Source of the DNA: Ctena decussata
Taxonomy: Eukaryota; Mollusca; Bivalvia; Lucinida; Lucinidae
DNA: 64,000 nucleotides
Direction of reading: 5' to 3'
Assembly: GCA_963989385.1 (NCBI GenBank)
Contig: OZ022508.1
Coordinates: 52,677,087 to 52,741,086 of the forward strand
A program made the position numbers and the translations under genes. Positions 20,291 through 33,275 of the stretch are shown piece by piece. Each line of letters opens with the position of its first letter. The first letter of the stretch is position 1. The notes below the pieces were generated by a model. The model made no database searches. It saw only the letters and a list, made by a program, of their open reading frames with translations, and was not told the origin of the DNA.

Positions 20291-20968
20291 ATAGTAACAC
20301 GGCCGCTCATAATTTCCTAGTTATAAATAGGGTAGTTCGCCTTTGAGTCGAACACCTTTTGTATTACCTTGCACCTAAAGATCCTGGCTGTCGGCCCACT
20401 CCGTGTTTCGGTGAAGCATTAGCTAGCGCAGCTTTCCCAGCACCGAATAACTTCAACCTTTTAGCCAGGCTTCGTAAAATAAGGACAAAAGAAAGGGTTT
20501 TATCCACCTACCCAAATTAGCCCTTAGGTCGAACAGGCTTGCCCCTGACTCGAACAAATATACTGATCCAGCCATTATAGGGCAACCTCGTGTAGGGTAT
20601 GTGAAATCCATTTAGGATCCGCATTTTTATAAATCATATATTTCGAAATCATTTTTATTTGGTGTCAAATTAAAGCATATTTTAGGAGATAATGAGGCAT
20701 ACAGCAATGTATGTAAATGCAGATAATCCACCTTGTTACTACTCTTGGTGCATGTTGTAAAACATTCGTTTAAGGGGCTCACTTCTAATGTGTACTACTT
20801 CATTTATGATAATTGCAGGCGCTTGTTGCATGCATAAAACAAAGACAAAGATGTGTTTGCGCATTAAGTCTATGACTGAATGTATGCGCCATTGATACAG
20901 TGAGTAAACTGTCTCCGAAACCATAGGCCCATGTTCGACTCTAGGGCGAATCGGTGTTCGTCTCAATG
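20291..20968. other. Intergenic, nothing recognised
   Basis: Contains several GAGTCGAAC/GGTCGAAC words (20345, 20527, 20556) but no clear repeat unit or gene. Confidence 0.4.
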
Positions 20969-20973
20969 GCGAA

Positions 20974-22019
20974 TGTCAGAGAGTAGCTTTTCCCCCCTAG
21001 TAGTTTTTCCTCCCGGAAAAATGACTATGATTTTTCCATAGTAGATTTTCCCACCGGAAAAATGGCTATATAGCAGAAATTCCCCCCGGAAATATGACTA
21101 TATAGCCAAATTTCCCCGGGGAAAATCTACTATACGTGTTTTTTCATAGCCGTTTTTCTCCTCTATAGTGGATTTTCCCCCTGGTAATATGATTGCAGGA
21201 AAACATGCAATATAGTGGAATTTGCTCCTTCTCCAATTATAATAGTGAGGTTCATAACTGAAACAGAAATATGAGTATCTGTCCGTTAAACATCGATGGA
21301 TAATAGATGCTAGAACCGCATGCACTTGTCCATCAGTCTGTCTTATTTTTGTTTTGGGGAAACAGATAGGCATTTTGCTTTTCCATGTTAGACAATAACG
21401 GATATGAGTGAACGTGGTTGTGTATAATTTGTATAATTTTGTGTTTGTATAAGCGTTCATCTGTGCGTGCGCATGAGCGGAATGCCTGGACTCAGTAGTG
21501 TTCGCCTATCATGCAGGGGTCATGAGCTCGACTCCCATTGGGACACACGTCCGATTATGATTTTCAATGTAATTGACTCCCTGCTGACTCAAACATGACT
21601 AGTCAAAGCACCAGTTCGTAAATCTTTCTGTAAGCTTGTATGCATATGAGTACGTATATAAATATCTGAGATGAAAAAACACTCACACCTCGATCATTAA
21701 ATTAGTAATTATTGATTATTATAAGAATATGGTTGCTATATTTGCATATTGATTTTTTTAATTAATTACGTTTATTACCTCCCTTAAAGTACTGATATAT
21801 TTGTTATGCGATTGATTCCGTAAAATCTCTCTGTTCCATTCCGTTCCGTTTCGTCCCATTCCGCAAAATACGCCAAATTCACTAATAGCCAATTTCTCGG
21901 TGGGGGAAAAAGGACTATGGGGGAAAGGTGGCTCTATGAGGTCCGGACAATCCACTATATAGCCGTCCTTCCTATAGCCATTTTTCCGGGGGGAAAGGGG
22001 GAAAAACCACTCTCTGACA
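20974..22019. mobile_element. 1.05-kb TIR element with 5-bp target duplication
   Basis: The ends are inverted: TGTCAGAGAGTAGCTTTTCC on the left, and on the right the inverse with small differences. Both are flanked by GCGAA (20969-20973 and 22020-22024). Subterminal regions at both ends carry repeated CTATATAGCC and TTTTCCCC words in both orientations. No transposase frame is visible, so it is non-autonomous. An internal SINE-like stretch with a degenerate B-box lies near 21485-21555. Confidence 0.8.
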
Positions 22020-22024
22020 GCGAA

Positions 22025-22300
22025 GAATAGGTTAGTGTTAAATGTGTAAACTTTTGTAGATTTTACTTATTGTGACAAATAAAAATTTATTATTTCAAAC
22101 TTTAAGAAGCCACAGATTAGATTAACAAAATATTAAATTTCGTTGACTGAGAGTCCTCTTTCCACATGATTCTAAGTATTTTACAAAATATATCAAAATC
22201 CAAATTCAGCTCGAGCTCGAGTGGGACGAGTTGCGGCGACAGATAGCCGTATAATAATGCATATTGTATATTTTGAACTGTTTTATCTATGTTGTTCATA
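22025..22300. other. Intergenic, nothing recognised
   Basis: AT-rich, no gene or repeat match. Contains GAGCTCGAGCTCGAG near 22211. Confidence 0.35.
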
Positions 22301-22330
22301 TACGAGGGGTGATCATTAAGTAATGGAAAC

Positions 22331-23386
22331 TAGGATTTATTTCATTAGATATGTGTCAAAACAGTATTCCAGGTATTTAATACCTAAGATGCAAGCATAT
22401 GACATATAATTAAGTCTGAAAGTACTTCATAGGAATATCGTTGCCATGGCAACGATTCCTTAAACTTATAAGGGTCTAGTCTCTAAATTTTTGCATATTT
22501 TCATATATATTTGCTGCTGATTAGTAACAAAGAATGGATAAAAGTTTGTAATGGTGTGATGGCTTGATGCAAGTCGCAGATACTAAAAGAAATATGTTGT
22601 TATTCATGACTTTCTCTCGAACCTGACAGAAATACAGAGCGTGAAACACTTTTGATCGAGCAAAATTTGACGTTATTCGCTGAGTTTAAGCCGGAGGAAC
22701 CAGAGAAGTGACGTCATTGCACTTTAACAAGCAGAGTCTTGGGAAATTTGTATAGCAGAAAGTACCAAAATTATCCTGTACTTGATAATCGACCAGTTTA
22801 CTTTAGCATAATACTGGAAATCACGGAATAAGATGTCAAACTCTCTAAAAATCAATTATTTTAACCCCTGCTTTAGCTTTAATTCATGCCAGATTTTAGA
22901 GCGTTTTCATAAACAATCATCATATGTGTGTTTCAAAAGTCATAACCTGGTTTTAACGGAAGGTGTTCCTAAGATTTCAATTTCTTCTTACATATCGCAC
23001 ATAATAAGCATAATACAAGCACCTCTTTACCAAACTGACGTCGAAAAAAATCACACGCGTTGCCTCGCATGCACGTGATGTAATATATCGCTATGGTAAC
23101 ACGTTAAAATTTCAGTTTCAAACATGGATTCGAAAGCTCTAAAGACACTTGTTGGTGTAGACTTTCTCAAGACCCTATATTAGCTAAATTTTACTTTCAA
23201 ACTGGAAAGTCCCTTTAAGTGAAATAATATGTGAAAGTCCCTTTAGAAGTTCTCTCTGAATATAGGGTCTTTTAGGGATTGAAAATTTCACCGACCAGCA
23301 TCCAGTCGGTGGGTAATACAATATCCCATTTGTTGATAACAGCATTAGCGTCTGCAGTCAATGTTTATATAATAAATAAACCACCC
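22331..23386. other. Left interior of the mariner-like element
   Basis: No open frame is supported. A perfect palindrome CGTTGCCATGGCAACG is at 22439-22454. Confidence 0.4.
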
Positions 23387-23499
23387 ACCTGCTTGGGCAT
23401 ATACTAAAACATAGAGTGGAGTTAACCTTTGGAGTGGAGCCTTGGAGTGGAGTGGTTTTTGGGGTGGTTTTTTGGGGTGTAGGTTTGGAGTGAACTTAG

Positions 23500-23748
23500 C
23501 TGACCCCAATTAGGAAAATTGACAATTTCAGCTGTAACTAGGTAATCAATCAGTGGAATTCTATAAAACTTGTACTAATTATGTATCCCCATAACACACT
23601 GGTGCATATCAAGAATATAGCGGAATCTCATCTGTAAAGCATGTGTTATTGCCCTTGAATGGCTGTAAATTCAACAAAGTGGACCATAACTAAGTAACCA
23701 ATGAATGGAATTTCACGAAACTTAAAACAATGATGTATTGTCTCAACA
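23500..23748. repeat. Diverged tandem pair
   Basis: Two units share CTAGGTAATCAATCAGTGGAATT and CTAAGTAACCAATGAATGGAATT (near 23540 and 23690), with AAACTT and ATGTAT after each. The period is about 150 bp. Confidence 0.5.
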
Positions 23749-24238
23749 GGTAACCTGTAAAACCTGGGCTGGACTAATGGGCTAGTCTGGGCTGCTCTGG
23801 GCTGGGTTCAGATGAAAACAGAGTTATATCAGGTGATAGTTCATAAAAGGTCAGTATCTGCCCTGCAACACTCCGCGCCAGGTGTGTGCAACTATGGTAA
23901 CGCACCGCTGAGCCACTTGGGGAACGTCGTTAGAGAACTGAAACAGAACAGGACCTGCTATATTTGTTATCTTTAGTCAGCAGTCAAGAGCTTTCTCCCT
24001 TGAGGCCGTGTCGAAATCCAGTGGGTACAGTACAGAAAAAAAGTACATTTTATATTTGTAATCAGTATCTTTAACACTGCAATCAGACTATTTGATATGC
24101 ATCGATACCCCTGCATCCGGGATTAATGGCTAGCGTAGATGCAAATCAGCTTCGGCATCTGTGCAAAGAAGCGAATACTGATCAATCTGCACAGATGCAC
24201 AGGATATCAATGAGCCTTTGCTTGCCACAAGTGTCATT

Positions 24239-25455
24239 TTTAGCTCACCTGAGCCAGAGGCTCCGACGGAGCTTATAGAACGGGAACGCTCCGTCGTCGA
24301 TTGTCCGTTGTCCGTCGTCTGTCACCATTTCAAATGACTTCTTCTCTGAAACCACTAAGCCGATTGTAACCAAATTTCATAGGTAGCCTCCAGGGGTCTT
24401 AGGAACGAAAAGTTCTTCAACTGGTTCTGGTCACATGAACAACATGCCGCCATGCCCATAAATAGTAAAACCTTTAAAATCTTCTCCAGAACCAATAAGC
24501 CCATGACCTTGTAACTTGGTATGTAGAATTGAATACACGAGGATTACCAAGAACGTTCAAATTATGACCTTGGGTTGACCATGCCCTTTTCTTCGGCAAT
24601 GTCAAATTTGCTTTCTGGTGTTTTTATGTGGGAAAATGCTAGAACATAAGATTTCACGGAAAGTATTTAAGATTTTGGCCTCGGAGTTGGTATATACAGT
24701 CATCTTAATGAGTACATGAAGATTTGTGAGTACAAGAGGTCAAGGTCATTCTTTGACCTTTGACCCAGAGCTATCATGTTTCAACAAATTCAAACATCTC
24801 CTCAAAAGCCACTGGGCAATAATGTAACCAAATTTTATATAGAGCCTCAAGGGACTAAGGGAATAAAAATTTGTTCAAACGGTCCTGGTCACATGAACAA
24901 CATGGCCGCCATGCCCATATATGGTAAAAACCTTGGAAAATCTTCTTCTCCAGAACCAATAGGGCCATGGCCTTGAAATTTGGTATGCAGCCTCGGGTAC
25001 ACGAGTTCTACCAAGATTGTTCAAATAATGACCTTGGCTTGACCTTGACTTTTTTTACGGCAAGGTCAAATATGGAAAAATGCTAGAACATAAGATTTCA
25101 TGGAAAGTTTTGAAGATTTTGGCCAAGATTGTTCAAATAATGACCTTGGGTTGAGCTTGACATTTTTAAGACAATGTCAAATTCGCTTCCTGGTGCTTTT
25201 ATATGGGAACATGCTTAAATATAAGAGTTCATGGAACTTCATAAGATTTTGGTCTAAAAGTTAATAAATACAGTCAAATTAATGAGTACATGAACATTTT
25301 TTAGCTCTAGAGGTCAAGTCATTGTTTAAACCTTTAACCAATGTCTCTCATATTTTACTGTCTCTAATATCAGGTTTGTTCAAATGATGGCCCTAGTTTG
25401 ACATTTGATCTTTTTACTCAGGTGAGCGATTCAGGGTCTCATGGCCCTCTTGTTT
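24239..25455 (+). mobile_element. AGCTCACC-family element, innermost level
   Basis: Begins TTTAGCTCACCTGAGCC and ends CTCAGGTGAGCGATTCAGGG. The body has diverged tandem modules containing TTCAAATAATGACCTTGG and CACATGAACAACATGGCC. Frames here are not genes. Confidence 0.7.
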
Positions 25456-26397
25456 TTGTTGTTGTTTAAGCTGACCTGAAGAAAGCTCAGCAAGAGTTAT
25501 TGTTGTCACCTTGGCATTGGCGTCAGCATCAGCGTCAGCGTCCGGACTGGATGTTTCGGTTAAAGTTTTTTAAAGACTCATATCTCCCTAACCCATTGGG
25601 GATTCTTTTGATACTTGCTCTCTATAATTAGATATTGATCAAATGTTTTACAGAATACCAACCCCACCTTGCTCAGTGACCTTTAGGTCAGGGTCGTGGA
25701 CTTATAAATTCTGCATTTTTTCGACCCCTCCCCCACCCCCACTAGATAGGTGACCCCTCCCCACACCCCATCCGCCCCATATTCACATGATAATGACTAC
25801 ATTACCTATTTTATGTCAAACCACTTTCAATCAAACCTATGAAAGACTATCAACATTTTCTCTTTTTTGCAGGTTAATTATTTATACAGATAAATGGTTC
25901 ATTTAATGTTTTCTGCATTTTTTGCATATGTTCGCCCACAATCTGACGCTGAATGCTCTATAAATGTGATAATTATATTAAGGGGGTGCTGCACCCCCAG
26001 AAGCCAAAGCAGTTTGCTGATGACAGGCACCTGGAGATTAGATATCGCAAAAGCATGCATTAAATTAACCAGTTGGCATGATTTCATACTTTCATACATT
26101 AATTTATAGTTCTAATAGCAAAGTAAATCAGTATTTTTTTTCTGGACATGAAGTGGGCAAGGTTTTTGTTCTTTTTTTTTGTAACCGCCCCCCCCCTTCG
26201 CGAAGAAGCTGAATTATCTTTTAAACTGAAGACTGATTGCAGAATTCTGACCCCTACTATATGCCTAACAAAGTATGTGACCCCCCGCCCGTGATGCATA
26301 CACACACACATACACACCTTATGGTAATAAATGACTTGTCTTTTACCTTAACTCTTAACTTGCCTTTCACCTAATATGAAATTATTTTCATTCGAAC
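25456..26397. other. Non-coding filler of the third-level element
   Basis: Begins with a further repeat start (AAGCTGACCTGAAGAAAGCT, then a run of GTCAGC/GCGTCAG words). C-rich tracts lie near 25727-25770 and 26187-26196. No gene is supported. Confidence 0.4.
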
Positions 26398-26433
26398 CAG
26401 CCCATTAGCCCAGCCCAGGTTTTACAGGTTACC

Positions 26434-28581
26434 CTATTACATGGGGATTATCTGCCAACAGTATCATAAATTATGTCTGTGTTATTCCAGGCAGACCATT
26501 TGGATTAATGGTACACAAATGAAAGGCTAATTAATCACATAATAACTGAGAACAGTCCCACTGCACTGATATTATAGACCTAGCCTTGCCCAAGGCTTAG
26601 AAATACACACATTTGGATTTTTCATAAATTTTCTTGAATATACATTTTTTTTCTTTGTGCTAGTCTATAGTTATGAGGGGATATATCTCAGACAAACCCA
26701 CAAGAGAAAATTTCATTTCTAGACTAGCCAAACATCGACCATAAAAAAGAAGAAAAATATAATAAAAAAATATATATATGTGACAATTTAATATATCCGA
26801 CTGGAGCAGGTCTATTATAGACCAAGAGGAAAATGAAATTTAATGACAGGTCGTTTTCACAGCATCTGGATATAGCAGTTTCAATTATATCTCATCATAT
26901 CTATGGGTGCACAACAGGAGCTTAGAAATTATTTGCTCCTGGTGCATGATAATAGGTAATGCTGCATGCAAAATAGTTTATTTCCAAATAACCACCACTC
27001 AAAACCTGGGTAACTTATATGTACGACTGGGGTTATTCTTTTATTACACTTACATAAATACTACATTTGTACTCAAACAATAAAACAATGTCACTATAAT
27101 TGAACACCCTATCCTAACTCTCTCCACTCACTATCTCACTCGCTCAAGCAATCTACTCACTTATCTACTTGTTGCTTTCGCTCACTCACTCTCCCGCGCA
27201 CTCATCCGCATTACTTTCTTTTTACTGACTGACTGGCTAACTAGTCTGTCTGTCCGTCTACCTTCCTACTTACTTAAATTACTAATGTTTACTCTCATTT
27301 ACTCACTTTGTTACTTACATACATAAGTATATCTGGTTTTAATTCATATAGTCTCAGAGTCACAGGAGGTCATCTTTTGACCTTGTTGGACATATTACAT
27401 GACTCCAAAGAAACACTGCAATAAACCATTCCACTCCAGGGCTCGGTATATTCCTGCACAACACATATTGCAAAATGAAAATCCTAAGTTTGCGAGTCTA
27501 CACAAAAAGATACATGGATATGAACTCGCTTCCTTTGACACAGTGGCATTCTTGTCATGTCTATCAGGGTATTCGAGGTGAATTCCATGTAGAAGACCAT
27601 TTGGTGGTATTCTTTGGAAATAATGGTTTCCTTTGATCACTCAATTCATGGGAACATCGTTAAGCATAACGTTTTCGGACCACTTAATTGCTGAATTAAT
27701 TTTTCTGTATACAGCTATCTATAATTTGTTGTTTCGAATAATTGTGATATCAAACAGCTGCTTTTTGCATAACATTATCTTTCACTTGGTTAGTAATAAC
27801 CAAACAGTTAACAGTTTCGGAGCCCCAGTTGTTACATTCGTGATATGACAAATAATCTGCTGGTGCGCTGAAACCGAAAAAGTTCACCAGGATAGGCCAA
27901 AAGACCTGCTTGGTTGTCATAACTTTTCTCAAAGACTCTTAAATAATTTCTGCATGAAAACAATATGCCCTTAGCTTTTCTTGTACAGAGAAATCAAAGA
28001 AAGATTGAGAATTTATAGTGTACTACATGATCAATTAAAAGTGCATCAAAACCGGTCAAACAACTGTACTTAGTTGTTTTTCCAGCATTATTTGATCGCT
28101 CTGAGAATAACATTTACGTAAATACGTGTTTCTGGCTGCTAGTCTATGGGTTTTACAAGCATCACTATCTGAAGGGTTCATTGAACTGCCTTGACCTAGC
28201 TGGACAGCTGGTGTTACATTGAAAGTATTGTCCATGACCTGAAATGATCCTAACGGTTTGTTTTTATGAAAGATTCTTAATGGAACCATGTTATCTGATG
28301 AAATAACAGAAATTGCGGCAAATAAACTCTTTTCGCAAAAGCGGGCACTGCCTTTTCAAACTCCTTGAAGACCAGGGTGCAAAAACTTAGGAATATTAAC
28401 CCAGATTACCATTTCTGAATTTGGGTTCAAAGTCATCCTTTACTTTGAACGGACAGCTGAATTACTGACATGGACTGAGATTTTATCAAAACTCAGTGAA
28501 GCACCTTGAGTCCGCAAATACTCTGTTCCTAAAATAAAAGGCCCCCCGCTCATCGGGGACCGCGAAATAGATGGGCTGCCT
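26434..28581. other. Interior of the 7.4-kb element, no gene
   Basis: AT-rich sequence. A degenerate CTCACT/ACTTAC pyrimidine-rich low-complexity stretch lies at about 27115-27320. Short frames at 27395-27932 do not resemble known proteins. Confidence 0.4.
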
Positions 28582-28823
28582 GGCCCCAAGGTTATAAAAC
28601 TTTTTTCGTGCTCAACTCAGCTGAGCATGAAATTTTCTCTGCTGATACATATGAAAATGCCAACTAATGTTGGCATTTTCATATTCATAAGCAGAGAAAA
28701 TTTCATACTCAGCCAAACTGAGCAAGAAAACAACCGTACTTATCAGTAATTTGCTATTTATTAGTAGGTAAAATTTCATGCTCAACTCAGCTGAGCATGA
28801 TAAAAGTTTTATAACCTCGGGCC
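28582..28823. mobile_element. Foldback MITE, family B (copy 1)
   Basis: The ends are GGCCCCAAGGTTATAAAAC and its inverse; inside are nested palindromes CTCAACTCAGCTGAGCATGA and ATGCCAACTAATGTTGGCAT. A highly similar copy is at 54015-54257. Confidence 0.85.
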
Positions 28824-30680
28824 CTGGTGCTTCTACAGCAGAGCTGCTAGTAGCTATAGCAGCACGACGTGAGCAGCACCTGTATGTCTTTCATCTCAAG
28901 TAGGTAAAATCTACATATTCAGAGGCAATGTCTCGACATGCCTAAAATAGTGTTTACTAGGACGTAAAACCACAACTAAACAAAATTAAAATCCTAAAAT
29001 TAATGGATGGGAGATGTCTTTCAGAACATATACATCAAAACACTTATTTTAGCTATGCCACTGTTGCAAACAATCAATCTGAACATTTTGAGTATTTGCT
29101 TAAACAATATTTTCATGACAAAATTGTGTATTTTAACTTGTTCCTAACAGAAAAAGTGTCAACTGATTGTTGAGACATAGCGTGAAGTTATATGAAGACA
29201 AAGTTTTTTTCTCTCTAAATATAGCCACTAGGTCCTTGATCTTGGTACTATAATGCTGAAATGCAAACTCATCCAAGATATTGCCATACTTCATTTAACA
29301 TTTTTCTGACCCATGGTCCTAGAATGCACAAACGCAAACTTCTGAGACTTCAGAAATTTTTGATTGGTTAAGACTTATTCTACACCTTCCCATTTAATTT
29401 TTGGTCTCTTTTGATTTAATCGACTGCTTTGTTAGAATTCAGACATTACAGCATGCGTTTCTCTGGTTTCATCGCCAGATATTTTCAGGGTCACTGATGA
29501 GGCTCGAGTAGCCGAAACTCCAAAGTACTGTAAAACACTTATATTTGGCGGTCACTTTATTTTGGCGATATTGATTGAAAGGAAGAAAATCCCGAATTAA
29601 AATGTTGCCAATTTAAACTGACGATCATGAAAGAAGAAAAAAATATTGTTGAGCATTATTTTATTCCATCTATCATAATATCAAAGCCAGTATACATCGT
29701 TTATATATTAGTATTTATATAAAAGAAGAGCCTGGTCCTTTTGTGAAGTATTATAAAAATCTGTTACTAATTGAGGTCGCTAAGGCGATGACAAAAGCGG
29801 AACACACACACATACGTACGTATGGGCAGAGACTATATCCGCTCCATAAATTCATTGTGCGACGTATAATAAGAAAGGGATATCTAAATGTTCATCAGTC
29901 CATAATCTTAATTAAAAGAAATCCGTGGTATGTACAAGATTATTATCTTCCATTAATTGTTTTGAATTCTTAGAAAGCAGCCTTAGTATATCTGTACCCC
30001 ATTTATTAATTAAATAATTAACAAGTTTTCCAAACACAAGTGCCTAGCTCTTACAAATTATTTACGGAAAAACTGCCTTTCAAATACAACAATTCAGATA
30101 CAACAATTTGCTGCCATTTGTTGGATAAAGGAAGAGAAAATATCGTCCATTTTAATATCCAGCCTAAAAATAATAAACAGATAATCCTTTCTTTTACTTC
30201 AATTTCAAACGCAGTTGCCTAGCTCTTACATATTATTTACGGAAAGATTGATCCCCAGACCAATTCAGAGACATATTACAGCTTGCAGTGGTTCAAAAAC
30301 GTGCATTAGATAACTAATTAGCATCAGAGGAGCTGTAAAATTCTCATTTGTAAACTATTACATACGTCACCTGTCTGTGAACTTCTGCAAGAGGTCAGAC
30401 AACTGATTCCTTGTAAACAGTGGGGCATTTGAACTCTGCTGACCTACCCATCAGAACAAACAATCCTGGCAGTTTGAAATAGGACCTTTGGGATACAATA
30501 ATGAATCTGGTCTAACTCTAATCAAATTAAATTGTACCTTCAGACTGTTGGAAAAGATGTATACCTGGCCTGGCTTGGTCCCTAATATTGTGTCATCAAG
30601 CAAGCTCCTATGCCATTTCACATAATTGGACCAGACCGGACCAGGCCAAAATTAGAACTTGTACTTTGGAACTGTTCACT
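28824..30680. other. Interior of the 7.4-kb element, right part
   Basis: At 29190-29320 the minus strand matches the module at 5240-5350 of an AGCTCACC-family element (GTATGGCAATATCTT ... GTGGCTAT). Two direct copies of TGCCTAGCTCTTACA lie at 30040 and 30214. No gene is supported. Confidence 0.45.
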
Positions 30681-31071
30681 GCTTGTGGAAAGTGAGGCAT
30701 GGTTACTTTTCCAGACATTTTCCTGATCAGGTCAGCTAAGGTCACTCCAAAAACCACTCCAAAAAACCACTCCACTCCAAAGGTTGACTCCACTCTATGT
30801 TTTAGTATATGCCACCTGCTTGTATCAGTTATCAGCTGGTTAAAGAAGCCTAAATATTCAGACTTTACTACTTTTGAACCAAACGCTTGTCTTTTGTCAG
30901 GGGATGATTTTAAAAGACGTGGTCAAACCAGGCAAATAAAGATCAGCCTGCTCAATGTTGACTGATTAGAGTCTGCACTATTTACCCAGGCATTTATAAC
31001 CAAATATTTGGGGGAGTCACAATACTTTGATTTTGTGCATTACAACAGAAAATCTTGTTACTTTTTAGCTC

Positions 31072-32700
31072 ACCTGACCCATAGGCTCAAAATGAGCTGT
31101 TGTGATCAGTCTGTGTCCGTCGTGCGTTGTTCGTCGTACGGCGTCAGTCGTCAAACTATTTGCTTTAAATGACATCTTCTCTAAAACCGCTAGGCCTAGA
31201 GCTTTGATATTTATATGAAGAATTGTCTAGTAGACCTTTACCAAGTTTGTTCAAACAGTGGACCTGGGGTCCAAAATGGCCCTGCGGCGGGGGGTCTTGG
31301 GTTCGAAGTTAAAATATACTTAAAAACATTTCTTCTCCAGAACCGCTAGGCGCAGATGCTTGAAATTTGGTATGTAGCATTGCTTAGTGGTCCTTCACCA
31401 AGTTTGTTCAAATGATGGCCCCAGGGTGCAAAATGGTCCCGCCCCAGGGGTTCCTGTGTTTGACCCATAAAAACACATAGAAAAATATTCAAATATCTTC
31501 TTCTTCAGAACCACTTTGCTCGAAAGCTTGAAATTTGTTATGTAGCATTGCCTAGTGGTCATTTACCAGGTTTGTTCAAATGGAAGTTTCAGGATCCATT
31601 ATGGACCTACCCCATGGGGTCCTGTGTTTGAGCCTTTGAAATACATAAAAAATATTTAAAAAACTTCTTCTTCTTCTTCTTGAGATCCGCTTGGCGCAGA
31701 TGCTTGAAACTTGGTATGAAGCATTGCCTTGTGGACCTCTACAAATTATTTTCAAATGGTGGTCCAATGATTCAAAATGGCTCTGACCCAGGGGGTCCTG
31801 GGTTCGAACCATAGAAATACATATAAAACTATTCTAAACTTTTCTCCCTCAGAACCACATGGCCCAGATGCTTGAAATTTCGTATGTAGCATTGGCTAGT
31901 GGTCCTTTACCATGTTTGTTGAAATGGTGGTCCCAGGGTCCAAAATGGACCTACCCCAAGGAGTCCTGGGTTTGAACCATAAACAACAAAGAAAAATATT
32001 CAAAATTTTTTCCTCTTCAGAACCGCTAGGCTCAGATGCTTGAAATTTAGTATGAAGCATTGCCTGGTAGAACTCTACCAATTTTTTTCACATGGTGGCC
32101 CAAGGGTCCAAAAAGGCCCTACGGCAGGGGGTTTTGGGTTCGAAAATAAAACATACTTAAAATCATCTCCACAAGTGAAAGGATGAGATGCTCGAAATTT
32201 TGGTATGTAGCATTGCCTAGTGTTAATTTACCAAGTTTATTTAAATTGTGGCCCCAGGGTCCAAAATGGCTCCACCCCAGGGGTCCTGGGTTTAAACCAT
32301 AGAAACATGTAGGAAAATAATCAAAAGGCTTCTTGAAAGACTTTTTAGTACAAGAGGTCAAGGTCGTTCTTTGACCTTCGACCAAGGCCTCTCGTATTTC
32401 AACAATTTCAAACATCTTCTCGAGAGCTACTTTTGTAACTAATTTTCATATAAAGCCCCCAGGTGTGGAAGGAACGAAAATTTGTTCAAGTCAGGTCACT
32501 TGAACATTATAGCCACCATGCCTGTATATGGTAAATACCTTTAAAACTCTTATTCTTCAGAACCAAATAACGGATGACCTTGAATCTTTGTATGTACATG
32601 TATCATTGGAGACTAGAGTACTACCAAGATTGATTGTTCAAATGATGACCTTGGACTGACCTTGACCTTTTTTATGACAAGGTCAAATTTGTTTTCTGGT
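31072..32700 (+). mobile_element. AGCTCACC-family element with about 168-bp array
   Basis: Starts TTTTAGCTCACCTGACCC. Six tandem modules contain GCTTGAAATTTGGTATGTAG at about 31358, 31526, 31703, 31870, 32038 and 32190, giving a period near 168 bp. The right terminus is not visible, so it is truncated. It lies in the right arm of the mariner-like element. Minus-strand frames (31576-32415) are array translations. Confidence 0.75.
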
Positions 32701-33275
32701 GCTGTTAGAAAATATCTATATATGCGATTGGCATTCAGTATTGAGTATTTTGATTAAGTTCATTTAACTTTTATTTGAGTATAAGAGAGAGGAGCACATA
32801 CACTTACACAGATACACACACATACATGCACACACTCAGATGGGAGAACGCATAACGCACAATTTTTTTTTTGTCTAAGCTGTGAAACTTGAAAATAAAT
32901 TCTTTGAAGAAGCGAAGAGAACACTACAAAAAAAATTTAGTCTTCATTTCCCCACTTAACAAAAAAATTCAAGCTTACACTTTTTCTAGCAATAAATCAA
33001 GATAACAAGCTCTGCAGCCGGGCCAGACCTTATCTAAACAAACATCCCAATTATATCTGACAATCATCTTTACTTAGGGTGAATGGGTTCATTCAATGAT
33101 TACAAGTCTGTAAATTTAACATAGTTTTAAACAGGAACAGTTTCTTTCTTTTCTTTTTTCCAAAATGTTGAAAAATAATAAAATGGATTATTAATTTACA
33201 GACTTGGGCAAGTCTATTGTTGGTGTTACATGAAAGTTACTAATTTCTGTACACAATCAACTAATCTACAAAGGT
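32701..33275. other. Right interior of the mariner-like element
   Basis: A degenerate CA-rich microsatellite lies at about 32796-32838. No gene is supported. Confidence 0.4.

Larger units (their letters stand above)
23749..26433. mobile_element. 2.7-kb TIR element, third level of nest
   Basis: Left end GGTAACCTGTAAAACCTGGG; the right end (26398-26433) is the reverse complement, with one mismatch over about 36 bp (continuing GCTGGACTAATGGGCT). No target duplication could be identified. Contents are an AGCTCACC-family element and non-coding sequence. Confidence 0.7.
23396..30813. mobile_element. 7.4-kb TIR element with 9-bp target duplication (Mutator-like?)
   Basis: Left end GGCATATACTAAAACATAGA; the right end is its reverse complement. 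Similarity continues inward for more than 100 bp through GGAGTGGAGTGG-rich sequence to GTGAACTTAGCTGACC, matched by GTGACCTTAGCTGACC on the other arm. The flanks are identical 9-mers, ACCTGCTTG (23387-23395 and 30814-30822). Long TIRs with 9-bp duplications fit Mutator-like elements best. No transposase was found, and part of its length is later insertions. Confidence 0.82.

Noticed and set aside
22560..22720. Possible remnant of a mariner transposase N-terminus inside the outer nest element
   Set aside because: A short IEQ-type word in one frame is too little; no helix-turn-helix or DDD/DDE region could be followed.
31576..32415. Minus-strand frames with repeated PRTPWGRSI-like peptide
   Set aside because: Translation of the 168-bp array of an AGCTCACC-family element.
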